Below are positions 1 to 9,915 of a stretch of 37,349 nt of DNA, piece after piece. The stretch lies in NCBI GenBank assembly GCA_900155495.1, contig FTLJ01000734.1, positions 1 to 37,349 on the forward strand, read 5' to 3'. The translations under genes were made by a program, and so were the position numbers. The notes below the pieces were generated by a model that had not been told where the DNA came from, made no database searches, and worked only from the letters and a program-made list of their open reading frames with translations. The stretch's first letter is position 1. Each line of letters opens with the position of its first letter. Source of the stretch: Porogramme epimiltina (lineage: Eukaryota; Basidiomycota; Agaricomycetes; Polyporales; Polyporaceae).

Positions 1-2542
1 CTCTTCCACCACGGGAGGGGGTGGGGGCGGCACCGGCGCACGACGCGGAGGCGGGGGCGGGACGTATGCATTGTCCTCATACGGTTCCGGGCTCTCTTCA
101 CGCTCATGGTGAGGATCTTGGTACTCGTCGTGCCCGTCCACATCCTCTGTCTCATCATGCTCGTAGCCAGCTTCCTGTGGTTGGTCGACGTACGCATCTT
201 CCTCATCGGGCTCAGGAGAAAGAGCGCGCGTTTCGACAGGAGGGGGCGGCGGTGGAGGGACGGCCGTGCGGACGGGAGGGGGCGGGATGTTCCGCCGGGG
301 AGGTAGCACGAGCTCGTGCGCATCGTCGTGCTCGTCATCCTGCTCATCTTCAGGCTGCGTCGGGAGCGGGCGCCGGGCGGGAGGGGGTGGTGGTGGGACG
401 ACCGACTCAGCAAAATCCTCTTCCTTTGTCTCGGGCGTCTCGTCGCTCTCACGGTGGTACTGCCCTGGGTCCTCTTCATCGTCCTCGTCTTCATTTAAGA
501 GACTCGCCCGGAGTCCATGATCAGCCGCATGCCCAACACGTGTCGTCTCCGCGTCGCCTTCATACGGTTCTTCCTCGGCAGGTTCCTGGTGTGTAATATC
601 CGACAGAGTGCTTTGTTCGTCGTGCTCGGAATCCGCCCGCGGCTCAGTTGTAGCGCCGCCTGAAAGCGAATCAATCAACGCTATCTCTACAACAATGCGC
701 GCCGAAATTCAATTACCATCCGTTGAATACTTCCGTTCCGAGCGTTCAAACTCAGCCTCGGCCCCGTGGACCGACCCAACGCTCTCCTTTCTTCCTGCCG
801 GCGGAATTGCCCGGGGCTCATTGTCGTGTTGGCTAGAGCGACGCGGCGGGGGAGGCGGAGAAGTAACTTGGGGAGAACGTGCAGAATCCGTGCTGTCCCG
901 ACGTACGGGCGGCGGAGGCATACCTCCCGCAAATGGGTTGAAGCCACCAGAACGCGCGATACGGTCTGCGATACGCTTGCGCCGCGCCTCCTCGTCCTCC
1001 TCTTCCGGTTCTGCGGGTGCCACCTCAGGCGCCTCGACGTCCTGTGCTAGCTGCGGCTCCTCTTGATGATCGGCGGTGTCCTCGGCGACCGCCTCCACAA
1101 CGGGCTCTTGGACATGATCAGGCTCGGGATGTTCGGGCTCAGACGGGAGCTCTTGTTCGTCGACGGAAGGAGGCTCGTGCTCATGCTCCTCTTCAGCTGC
1201 GACCGGCACAGGATCGGCCACCTCTTCGACGGGCTCCCGTACATGGTCTTCAACAATCTCTGGCTCATGGTCGCCATGAAGCGCAGCCGGTGCCTCAGAG
1301 ACGGCCACATTAGGTTCCTCGACCTTCTCAGCATGTGCGGTTTCGGCCGCAGGTTCAAGCGGGGAAGGGCTCTCGACCGTTTCTGTTTCTGGAACACGCT
1401 GCGCAGGGGCTGGGGATTTGGCAGCACGTCTGCGAGGAGGCGCAGCACGCTTGGGTGCTTGAGGCACTGGCATGGCCGGAGAACGAGATGGAGCACCCGA
1501 GACAGCAGAATCAGGGGATAGGCTGCTAGAGGGAGAATCCTTCGTCGGCGCCGCAAAGTAGTCTATAATCCATGTTAAATTGTTAGCAGTAGCCTGATCT
1601 ACGAGAAACAGTAAATCGCACCAGGACTTGTGGTATCTTCGGTTGACGAAGGTATGGTGCCGTCAACCGGATTCTGCGCCTCAGCAGCAGACACTACGAA
1701 GGTTGGGTGGGTTAAGGGCCGTAGATACCGACAAAATAATCCTACTTACCATCCTCACTGGTGATAGAGACTTCGGGGCGAGCAGACTCATCCTTTGACG
1801 CAACCTCGGCGACCTGATCATCGTTCTTGGGTGTCTCCTCAGCCGGCTTCGGCTCCTCCTTGGCGACTTTCTTCGGCGGTATGTCTGGTTTCTTCCCAAA
1901 GATCGGGGGTCCCATCCCGACACGCGCTCCGCCGAGCTTCGCCATCCGCGCTGCCAATGCTGCCCGCCTCTGCCTCTCCTCTTCCTGTGGATCCGGTTCG
2001 CCCTCCTCCTTCAGCTCCTCTCCAGCCTCCTCCTTTGTCTCGTCCTTCTTCTCTTCATCAGCAGAACCCGGCGATCGTGCTTCCTCCGAATCGGGCGCAG
2101 CAGGAACAAGGACAGGCATAGACGGCGGTCTCGCAGGCTCTTCCGGGTCTTCTCCCCCGACGGGCGCGACGCGCTGCACGACCGGGGGCGGCTTCCACTT
2201 CGGCTTCTCGCCCATCGGGCGCGGCGGGGGCCCGCCCGCCGCAGGCCCGCCGAACGCCGTCGAGCCCTGCAGGGCGGCCATGCGCTCCTTGAGCGAGAGC
2301 TTCCCGATGCTCTCCTTCGCGTCCGAGGCGGACATGCCCGCATGGGCACTGGCGGCCTCCTCGGTGTCCGCACGGCGGGGGGACGTCGGCGGCGACGCGG
2401 GCTTGGGCGTCCAGGTGACGTGCCCGGGCTTCGGGCGGGGCAGCGGTGCGGGGACGGGCGGGGGCCCGCTCGTGCCCTTGTTCTCGAACGCAGCGATGCG
2501 GTCGCGCAGCGAGCCGACTTTCTTGGGCGGTGGGTCCGACAT
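1..2542 (-). CDS. BBC1: Bbc1-like proline-rich actin-patch protein, partial (C-terminus beyond window)
   Basis: Minus-strand gene running off the left edge. Exons: 2542-1750, 1693-1622, 1562-717 and 659-1, all phase-consistent, giving 790 codons so far. The start at 2540-2542 is chosen because the protein opens with MSDPPPKKVGSLRDRIAAFE, an opening I associate with basidiomycete Bbc1 proteins. The visible part is low complexity: acidic stretches, PPPPP tracts in the last exon, and four short R-[IM]-A helical motifs (LRDRIAAF at about residue 12, LKERMAAL at 84-91, ALAARMAKLGG near 200, and KRIADRIARSGG in exon 3, followed by FNPFAGGMPPPP). Bbc1 binds type-I myosin and SH3 proteins and restrains Arp2/3-driven actin assembly at endocytic patches. 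No SH3 domain is visible at the N-terminus; if there is one it lies beyond the window. The 72-nt second exon rests on splice signals and phase only. Assignment is by memory of the family, so another proline-rich actin regulator is possible. Confidence 0.6.
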
Positions 2543-2990
2543 TGTGCACGGGTGGGTGGGTAGGGTGCGGGGGTGAGGTGAGGGGGAAAGCGCAAGGTGC
2601 TGCGCTGAAGTCACTCGGCTTAGAGACGAGGCGTCGCTTCGGGGAGCTCAATGCGGCGCTTGCCGGGGCGCCCGTAATATATGTCGTTAGATCTGGCTAT
2701 CTCAGGCGATCGTCGTCCATGCTCCACCAGACAGCTAACCTAAACAGAGCACTTGAACCCTAGTGGTTTGCGTACAACTGGTAGAGACACCACGAATGAT
2801 ATAACAGGGCCAAGCACCATTGCGCATGTTACCCTCCTGGCGAACTCTGCACGAAATCCTGGACAAACTCTCATATGTCGACCACAAGTGTTGAACGTTG
2901 ATTGATCGCTGTCTCTGATCCAATTCTTCGGTAAAGAAAAGAGCTCAGAAACGCCAAGTCCCAATCCTTCATTAATTATACTGTACATCT
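2543..2990. other. Intergenic: Bbc1 promoter and F-box 3' end
   Basis: 448 bp between two minus-strand genes. No convincing ORF, TATA box or RNA gene is visible. It must hold the Bbc1-like promoter and the F-box transcript end. Confidence 0.6.
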
Positions 2991-4489
2991 CTATGGGGTG
3001 ACGTCATCATCGGAGGATAGCATATCCGCATCTTGGTCCGACACCTTCCATAACCAAAATGGACCTGGATCCGAAGCCTCAGGATTGACTTCGGACTGAA
3101 AACAGGGTGTGCACATACCGACGGGATCTTGTCTATCGTGTAATACAGTTGTCCATGATCCTAGAACACCGAACTTCGACCTCACATTGCCAACTTGAAT
3201 ACCTTCCGAGCTATAAATGACAAATGTCTCAGTTGTCGGATCGCCCTTATGGTAAACGCTTCGCGCACCTCCAGATAGCGTTCCCCTGCTCTCCAGAGGT
3301 CTGCAAGAAAAATTAGGGCATGAACAAACATATTCTTGGGTTTACTTACAAAATGCCAACGGATTTGGTCATCGGGGGTTAGTCTCAGATCTCCGACCAT
3401 GATTGCATGCCCTTCGATGGATCCACCGAATCTAATACGGGGGAAGCCGGGGTGCTCTGGATCCTCTTCGAAGCCTAATACGCGAAGCTCCACGAAGAAG
3501 CACCGATAGACCTCCACAAAGTCGGGTTCATCAAACATTGCCGGATTGAGAGGTGCGGTGTCGGAGGTGTTAAAATCGTTGTATACTAGCAACTTATGAG
3601 GCAGATACTAGACGAGAGCAGAAAGACACTTACTCAGTAGTTCTCTGTGATCGCAGAAGCAAAACGAACATTGCCACCTCCCATTCACACCCGCCCAATC
3701 CGGATTGTCTTTGAGGTCAAGCCCATGAGGGATCACGCTCTGCGTCCATGGCATGCTCATCGGGAACACGTTGAATGCCGCCTGCGTAGCCTCTTCGGTG
3801 CGTGGCACTATATGCATCGAGACGACGTGGTGGAGTGCGCGGACGTGCACCCAGTTGACACGCCCGGAGCTGTCCATGAGGTACGGCCCGAAGTCATTGT
3901 CAAACTTGTAGTTGCGCATTGCGTATACAAACGCACGCGAGCGAGTCAGGGCGCTTGACTGGTAGTCCTCCGAGGTGAGCCCGTAATATGTGTGTAGCCG
4001 CGCCCGGAGCTGCTCTTCTCGATCGGGGTCCGCGGAAGGCGCATCGGACTCCCACGCAGACACGGAGGGGTCATCAGAGAGAAGTGGGCTGGCACGGAGC
4101 ATGGCGGCCACCCAGACTTGGTTGTTGGAGGGCTCTGGCGAAGGGATGCAGGTAGAGACCAAGTCGATGAGGGTCTGTAGGATAACGCAACGCTCCTCCG
4201 GTTTGCAAACTGACGGATTTGTAAGAACTGTGCGAGCACGTATGATACGCTGTAGTTGCGTCTTCCAGTCAACCGGAGGAGGATGGCAGCCTAGCGAGGT
4301 TCGGCACTGGCGGGGATCATCGAAAGGGTCCCGAAGGTAAAGTTCCCGCCACAGCCGCTGATCATCGGGGGCATAGAGGAGGGAGTAGTAGACGGAGCAA
4401 GTTTGCGCGAATTGTACAGCATCGATGGGGTCTAGGAACAGGATAATTTGCTCGTAAAGTTCAATTGGAAGATCTCCAAGACCAGCCAT
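2991..4489 (-). CDS. F-box domain protein
   Basis: Five exons: 4489-3634, 3585-3350, 3300-3269, 3210-3119, 3064-2991 (429 aa). The introns are 48, 49, 58 and 54 bp and all phases agree. Residues 3-55 form an F-box (LPIELYEQIILFLDPIDAV, then a C-x3-Y pattern and LWRELYLRDPFDD), so the protein should recruit substrates to an SCF ubiquitin ligase through Skp1. The C-terminal half carries a conserved fungal segment with LTPDDQIRWHF, TSGEQGNAIW, GVLGSWTTV and GPFWLWK. Those motifs fixed the 32-nt third exon and the last acceptor, because reading through the introns breaks them. The substrate is unknown; I see no leucine-rich repeats, WD repeats or kelch motifs. It is divergent from TAF6 across 490 bp. 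Confidence 0.85.
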
Positions 4490-4979
4490 GAGCAGTTGGC
4501 TAGCAGACTTCTGTTAACCATGTGGTTTGGGGAGCTGTCAAATATTATGAAACAACTTACTAGCGACCGAGCTCGATCCGACCTGTCCGTATTCGGTCCG
4601 AGGGGAGGGGGGAAGGGTGATATCCTGCCGCCACTACCACCAAGGTAGAGGCAGATGCTCTATAGACAGATAAGGAGCTATAACCCAAGCTTCAAGGGCT
4701 CAGCGAGGTCTGGAAGGTGATGAGATGGCGGTAGGTGGGAGAAACGCGCTCCGGTCGGAGCGAGCACTCGGCACTGGGTGAGGTCATCCGGCCCGGCAGT
4801 GGCACGAGTAATAGGCGCCTGCCTATTAAGCGCCTACTGAGTACCAGTCGCGCTGGAACGCGTTCAATATGCGCGTATAACAGCGCCCACGCTTGCCTTG
4901 CCCACCATTACACGCCCCCCTCCGCTCTGTTCCCTACCCTGTCTACGGCCTCTATCGACTAACTTCACTCTCGAGAAGG
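4490..4979. promoter_or_regulatory. Divergent promoter between F-box gene and TAF6
   Basis: 490 bp between two divergent starts, with no ORF of interest. Pyrimidine-rich sequence precedes the TAF6 start. It contains a perfect inverted repeat at 4809-4828 (TAATAGGC, 4-nt spacer, GCCTATTA) and a repeated GCGCCT. No clear TATA box at the usual distance from either start. Confidence 0.5.
4809..4828. repeat. Perfect 8-bp inverted repeat in the F-box/TAF6 promoter
   Basis: The arms TAATAGGC and GCCTATTA are separated by GCCT. The site lies about 150 bp upstream of the TAF6 start and about 320 bp upstream of the F-box start. This is the symmetry expected for a dimeric DNA-binding protein. Function is inferred only. 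Confidence 0.45.
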
Positions 4980-6619
4980 ATGAGCAAACCAGCGCAGAAG
5001 ACGCGGCCGCCACCTGCAAAGATGACCGGGCTCTACAAGCTCGACTCCGTCCGGGTAAGGGCCACGGTTTGTCTCTCAAGCCCCCAGCTTATTCGCGTGT
5101 CCAGGACGTTGCAGAGTCTCTAAACATTTCCAATCTTCCGGATGCGGTAACCTCCGCGCTGGCCAGTGACGTTGAGTATCGAATACAGCAGGTGGTTGAG
5201 GTGCGTGCACCGATTCTGCTTCTACTCCGCCTCTCTCAGTACGCTCGCAGGAGGCCGCGCGGTTCATGCGCCACGCAAAACGGACCACATTGACCACTTC
5301 TGACATCGACCAAGCCCTGCGCGTTCTCAATATTGAGCCCCTGTATGGCCACTTTCCTCACAATCCTCCGACCTTCCGGCGCGCCCTCCCCTTCCCTCAA
5401 ATGCAGTCCGCGGGCTCCGTATACTTCATCGAGGACGAAGAAATCGAGTTCGACCGCGTCCTCCGCGAAGAAAAGCTCACGATGCCAAAAGGCGTCAGCT
5501 GGACCGCGCACTGGCTCGCCGTTGAGGGTGTCCAGCCTCTCATTCCCGAGAACCCCCCTGCAGCACCGCGCGACGCGGACCCAGAGAAACAACCTGGATC
5601 CTCAATCCCCGGCACGACTTTTCCACTTACCCCACCTTCATCCGATCGTCCGTCACCGATACAGCCGGGAAAGCAGACACAGCAGCAGCCTATCCTCATC
5701 AAACAAACCCTGTCGCGCGAGCTGCATCTATACTATACCCGCCTTACCTCGTCCCTTCTTCCTCCGTCATCAGACCAGACAAAGCGGACGGCAGCTCTGG
5801 CAAGTTTACGCCACGACGCGGGCCTATCGCCGCTCCTTCCGTACCTCGTGCACTGGGTTGGCGAAGGGATCGTCAACACACTCAGGAGTGGCTCGCAAAC
5901 GGACAGCGACGGAAAGCTGTTGGAGGTGTTCCTGGATGTCATTGGCGCGTTGTTGGACAACCAGACGTTGGGCATCGAACCATTCGTACGTCCCGTCAGC
6001 TTCCTTCGTACTCTACCACTCTAACCTTGAAGCTACGTTCAGCTACATCAACTTCTCCCCTCGGTGTTCTCCATCCTAATGTATTCAACGCTCCCGCCCT
6101 CCCACGCGACGCATCTGCGAATAGCCGCCGCGCAGATCCTCGCCCACCTCTTGACACACTATTCTATGACGTATCCCAGCCTACCTATCAAGGTAGTCAA
6201 GACGCTCATTGTCGGCCTCATCGAAGATAAAAAGTCACGCGCCACGCACGAAGGCGCGATCCGGGGCCTCATGGCTATCGGAAAGGAGGCGGTCCGGCTT
6301 GGGCTCATCAGTCGTGAGGGAGCGAAGGTCGTCGGCGAGAAGTGTCTGCCCGGCGAGAGCAGTGAGCTTGTCGACCTCGTCATGGTGGGTGCATTGCCCT
6401 CATTATATGTGTTATCGCTCACTTTCGGTTCAGTCCGGATTGAAAATGCTATACCCTCCTTCGGATCGTCCCGTGCCCCTCAACCCGAGCTCGGAAGCAG
6501 ACAGGGCGGTCGTCGAGAAGCTGCGGGTGGCACTCGGCCCATTCTTTGCAGAGCGCATCCTTGGCGACGCGGCGTGGGCCCGCGGGATCCTTGCGGACGA
6601 CGCGTCGGTACTGTTGTGA
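4980..6619 (+). CDS. TAF6: TFIID subunit TAF6
   Basis: Five exons: 4980-5054, 5105-5200, 5251-5985, 6043-6384, 6434-6619 (477 aa). Residues 18-88 are the TAF6 histone fold (LYKLDSVRDVAESLNIS, AARFMRHAKRTTLTTSDIDQ, ALRVLNIEPLYG), which pairs with TAF9. The C-terminal half is the TAF6 HEAT-repeat domain (ISYLP-like helices, SREGAKVVGEK, ALGPFFAERIL). TAF6 is a core subunit of TFIID and, in many fungi, of SAGA. The start at 4980 puts the histone fold right behind a short basic leader. Each splice junction restores continuous family sequence, for example R25 to D26 and the VVE/EAARF join. Residues 150-190 are a Pro/Ser/Gln-rich linker. All introns are 49-57 bp. The protein looks intact and somewhat shorter than the human one. 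Confidence 0.95.
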
Positions 6620-7214
6620 TTGTGTCTTTTCTGTCCTATTTGTGCTGCTCTCGCTTGCTGTATTTCTAGTTCTTGCTTTCGGACTAACATGTATCCTCTT
6701 TGCTGTTTGTGAACCGATCCTCAACGAGTGCTCATCTATGCAAACTCCGCCGATACCCCGTTCCCGGTCCAATCCGCTCACCGCCGGATCTCGTTCAAAC
6801 AGAAAACGAACCCTTCCTCCGGCGCAATCACTTTACCTGACACTCGCCGCGCCACCCCGCTCTCCTCACGCTGTCGCTCACGCGATTCAGTCATAGGGAC
6901 CGTGACGCTCAGGCCATCCTATCCGGGGTTGCGTCCCTTCCACCCGACCATTTCATCGAGCGCGCCCCAGCCCTCGCGATTGGACCCGCACCCACGAGTT
7001 CCCACCCGGCGTCTGACGTTACGTAGCGCGAGCTTCTCTCGCTCCTACTGCGGTGAGTCGCGGACTCGTTGCGAAAACACTGACCGCACCGCACTTTAGG
7101 GGAGGCGGGTCCGGAGAATGCCCTCCCAGGCCCGTCCCGGGTCAAAAGGAAGGCGAGACAGGTATCGTGCGCCGCGCTGCCGGCCGCTATTCGACGTGGT
7201 GTTGCAGGGCCGGA
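6620..7214. other. Intergenic: TAF6 3' end and sulfite oxidase promoter
   Basis: About 600 bp between tandem plus-strand genes. The one longer reading frame here (6728-7099) has arginine/serine-rich composition, no domain and no splice context, so I regard it as chance. Confidence 0.6.
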
Positions 7215-7220
7215 TATAAA
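7215..7220 (+). promoter_or_regulatory. TATA box of the sulfite oxidase gene
   Basis: TATAAA lies 6 bp before an in-frame ATG at 7226 and 66 bp before the next in-frame ATG at 7286. A TATA box fires roughly 30 bp downstream, so transcripts would begin near 7245 and lack the first ATG. This favours 7286 as the start. Confidence 0.55.
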
Positions 7221-7285
7221 TCACGATGGGCTGCTTGCAATCGCAGAGAAGATCATCGTCCCCACCCCCTGCTGCCCCTGCTGCC

Positions 7286-9591
7286 ATGTCTGGTGCCACA
7301 GAGGTCGTCGCTCCGCAACCTGCGGAAGAGACATTTAATGGTACCCCACTCAACCAACTATTTCCTGAAGAGAAATTGGGATGGCGCGGGTGAGTGTCTT
7401 TTATTGGATGGCATGTACGTGCTGGACGACATTTGCGTTTAGGTATGTAGAATGGGAGGATAACCCTGAGCGCAAGCATGTCGCAACCCAGATTCTGAAC
7501 ACAAAGACATTCACTCCTATCCCTGGTACGTCTTGCGCGCTTGTGCCGTATCCCCAGACGCTTTTGCGAGGGCTTATAATGTTCACGTCGCAGAATTTCA
7601 GTTTGTACCCCTCCCAGACACGAACCCCATTCTCGTGGGCCACCGTTGGAAAGAATACCACGAGGCGCTCGGGCTGAAAAGCATTGTCGACTTCAGCTGG
7701 GCGACCGTCCTGAAGGAAAAGCCGGGCATGATCCACCTCCTCGACTTTCCTTATAACGGCGAGACCCCTCGCCCAGAGCTAATCAACGGCAAGATCACCG
7801 GGAACGAATGGCACTTGTGAGCCCAAGCTGCCTAAATCTGTACTAGTGGTCCATGCCTCACCTACACATGCAGTGTGCGGAACCACGGCGGAATCCCCGA
7901 CATCGACGAAGACGCATTCGAGCTCGAGATTGGAGGACTCGTGAACAGGCCTGTGAAGATATCGATGAAGGATCTCAAGGACGTCTCGAAGTTCCCGTGA
8001 GTGCTTCCCTCCTGCACGAGGTCGCGGTGTGCTGGGCCCGGCTGACTGGCGTTTGTGCTCCCGCGGCCCGACAGCCAGCAGGAAGTTACCGTGACGCTGC
8101 AGTGCAGCGGGACGAGGCGTATCGAACAAATCAGGGAGTACCCCGGAGACGGGGACGAACTGATCAACGCGGTGCGGATTCAGTCGCGTTTATTTTGGGC
8201 TCCTGGTTCTGGTTGCTGAAGTTACCTCGTTAGCCTTGGGGCGAGGGTGCTATGTATGCTTCTTATTCTCTGGGTGATGTTCTATGGGCTCATACTCAGA
8301 CACCTGCAGCGGAACCGCGGTATACCGCGGGGTGCCTCTGAAGAAGGTTCTCAAGATCGCATGCGGCGGGGTCTTACCCGAAGCAAAACACCTGGAGTTT
8401 ATTGGAGCGGATACCTACTTCAAGTCGGTCCTCTGCATTCCTCTCCTTGAATTGTACTTATCATTTCGGGACGGAACTCAGGAAGAATAACGTCTACAAC
8501 TACGCCGTATCCGTGCCGTGGCGCAAAGTGCGGCAGAATGAGGAGGTCATCCTTGCATGGGAGATGAACGGCAAGCCGCTCCCCAAGATCCACGGTTTCC
8601 CGCTTCGTGTAGTCGTCACCGGCTATATCGGCGCACGCAGTGCCAAGTGGGTATATAAGATCAATGCGATTGCGGAGCCTAGCATGGGCCCTGTACAGAG
8701 TGCGGAGTACCTCTACTACAACCAACAGGCTAGTCCAGCAACACAATTGCAGATATATTGGCGTAGGCTAACTGCACGGTTCCGAAATTTACAGATGGGT
8801 AAACACAATGTGAAAATGTCTAACGGTTTCTCAATCCAGAATATGCCGGTATCGTGAGTGTTTTTGGACGTCTGGTCAAAACACCTTGGTTCACCATGTG
8901 TTTGATGTCCACGCAGGAGCGCCATTATCTTCCCTCTTGATAAGCAGACGATCATCCACGACGGCAAGGTGGAACTCAAGGGCTGGTCGTATAGTGGTGG
9001 CGGCAATTGGGTCGAACGCGTCGAAGTCTCTCCAGATGGGTGAGTTCTCACGACCTCACGCCTTAGTGAGTTGGTTACTCACATGCCCATCGCAGCGGGC
9101 ACGTCTGGTACCCCGTCGACCAGGATGACATGACAGAGAAGGTAACGCCCTCACCTCACAACCGATGTGTTCTCGTCCGTTGACACCTGGCGATTAGCAT
9201 TACCACGCTTGGCGTCTGTGGACGACCCAAGTGCCCGTCGACGCAGAGGGTTGGCTCGAGTTCTGCGTCCGTACCTGGGACTCCTCCAACAACACTGAGC
9301 CGACGTTCGTTCGCTCCGCGTGGAAGTACGTCCGGCACCTCGTTGCCTTGCTCCAAAATCTGACACGTGCGCTCTTTCTACAGCTGGGACCTGCACGTCA
9401 CCTCGTCCTGTCACCGTATCAAGGTGTTCAGTGTCAACCGGACCAAACCCGCTACCGCGCGCCGTCTTAAAGAGATCGAGGCGCGGGGTGAGACATTCGA
9501 GCCTCTCACGCGCCCGCTCGAGTGGGAGCTCGAGGGCAGAGAGGACTATCTCAAGGCGATGCGGAAGCACCCGCGGGAGCCGTTGGATTGA
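7286..9591 (+). CDS. Sulfite oxidase (molybdopterin-dependent, no heme domain)
   Basis: Thirteen exons: 7286-7389, 7443-7525, 7594-7816, 7874-7996, 8075-8171, 8234-8253, 8310-8423, 8482-8728, 8795-8853, 8917-9039, 9096-9141, 9198-9325, 9384-9591 (524 aa; 544 if started at 7226). It oxidises sulfite to sulfate. Moco-domain motifs are clear: FVRNHGGIPDID, the Mo-ligand cysteine in TLQCSGTRR (Cys188), APWGEGAIGTAVYRGV, GADTYFKKNNVYNYA and PLPKIHGFPLRVVV. The C-terminal dimerisation domain follows (GWSYSGGGNWVERVEVSPDG, WDLHVTSSCHRIKVFSVN). No cytochrome b5 domain or clear mitochondrial presequence is seen, as in heme-free plant and fungal forms. The C-terminus (EPLD) is not an SKL-type peroxisomal signal. 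A 20-nt exon (8234-8253) and a GC-AG intron (8729-8794) are inferred from family continuity. It converges with the importin gene. Confidence 0.94.
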
Positions 9592-9915
9592 GGAGATGGT
9601 GTTGGATATGTGTATGTCGCGCACACGAGCGAAAAGGAGGACAAAGTCGTGACAATCATCATTCATGAGTACAGCGAACGGAATCGGGCGAAGCATATTC
9701 ACGTCTCGGAGCTCGTGTGTACGTATACGGTGTACTTGTAGAGTTAGCTATGCAGACAAGGGGAGGGCCATTCTTCTAATCTTCGTCATCGTCAAGGAGG
9801 CATTGAGGGTATTACAACTAGTGAGATGTGATGTACGTGCGGGAAGAAATGGTCGAGGATCGAGAACAAGCGCGACGGGAGACCGCAGTCCGGAAACCTG
9901 GCACAAAAGCACCGT
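9592..9915. other. Convergent 3' intergenic region
   Basis: 324 bp between the stop codons of sulfite oxidase (+) and the importin (-). Nothing recognisable apart from the transcript ends that must lie here. Confidence 0.6.

Noticed and set aside
1827..2576. 249-codon plus-strand frame over the Bbc1-like gene
   Set aside because: It is the antisense shadow of exon 1; the minus-strand reading has the R-I-A motifs and correct splicing.
3182..3349. Reading straight through the third and second F-box introns
   Set aside because: The frame stays open but destroys the TSGEQGNAIW and GVQVGNVRS family sequence; both introns have normal signals.
8254..8299. Earlier acceptor ACTCAG in the sulfite oxidase intron after the 20-nt exon
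   Set aside because: It gives the wrong frame; the acceptor CTGCAG ten bases later restores AIGTAVYRG exactly.
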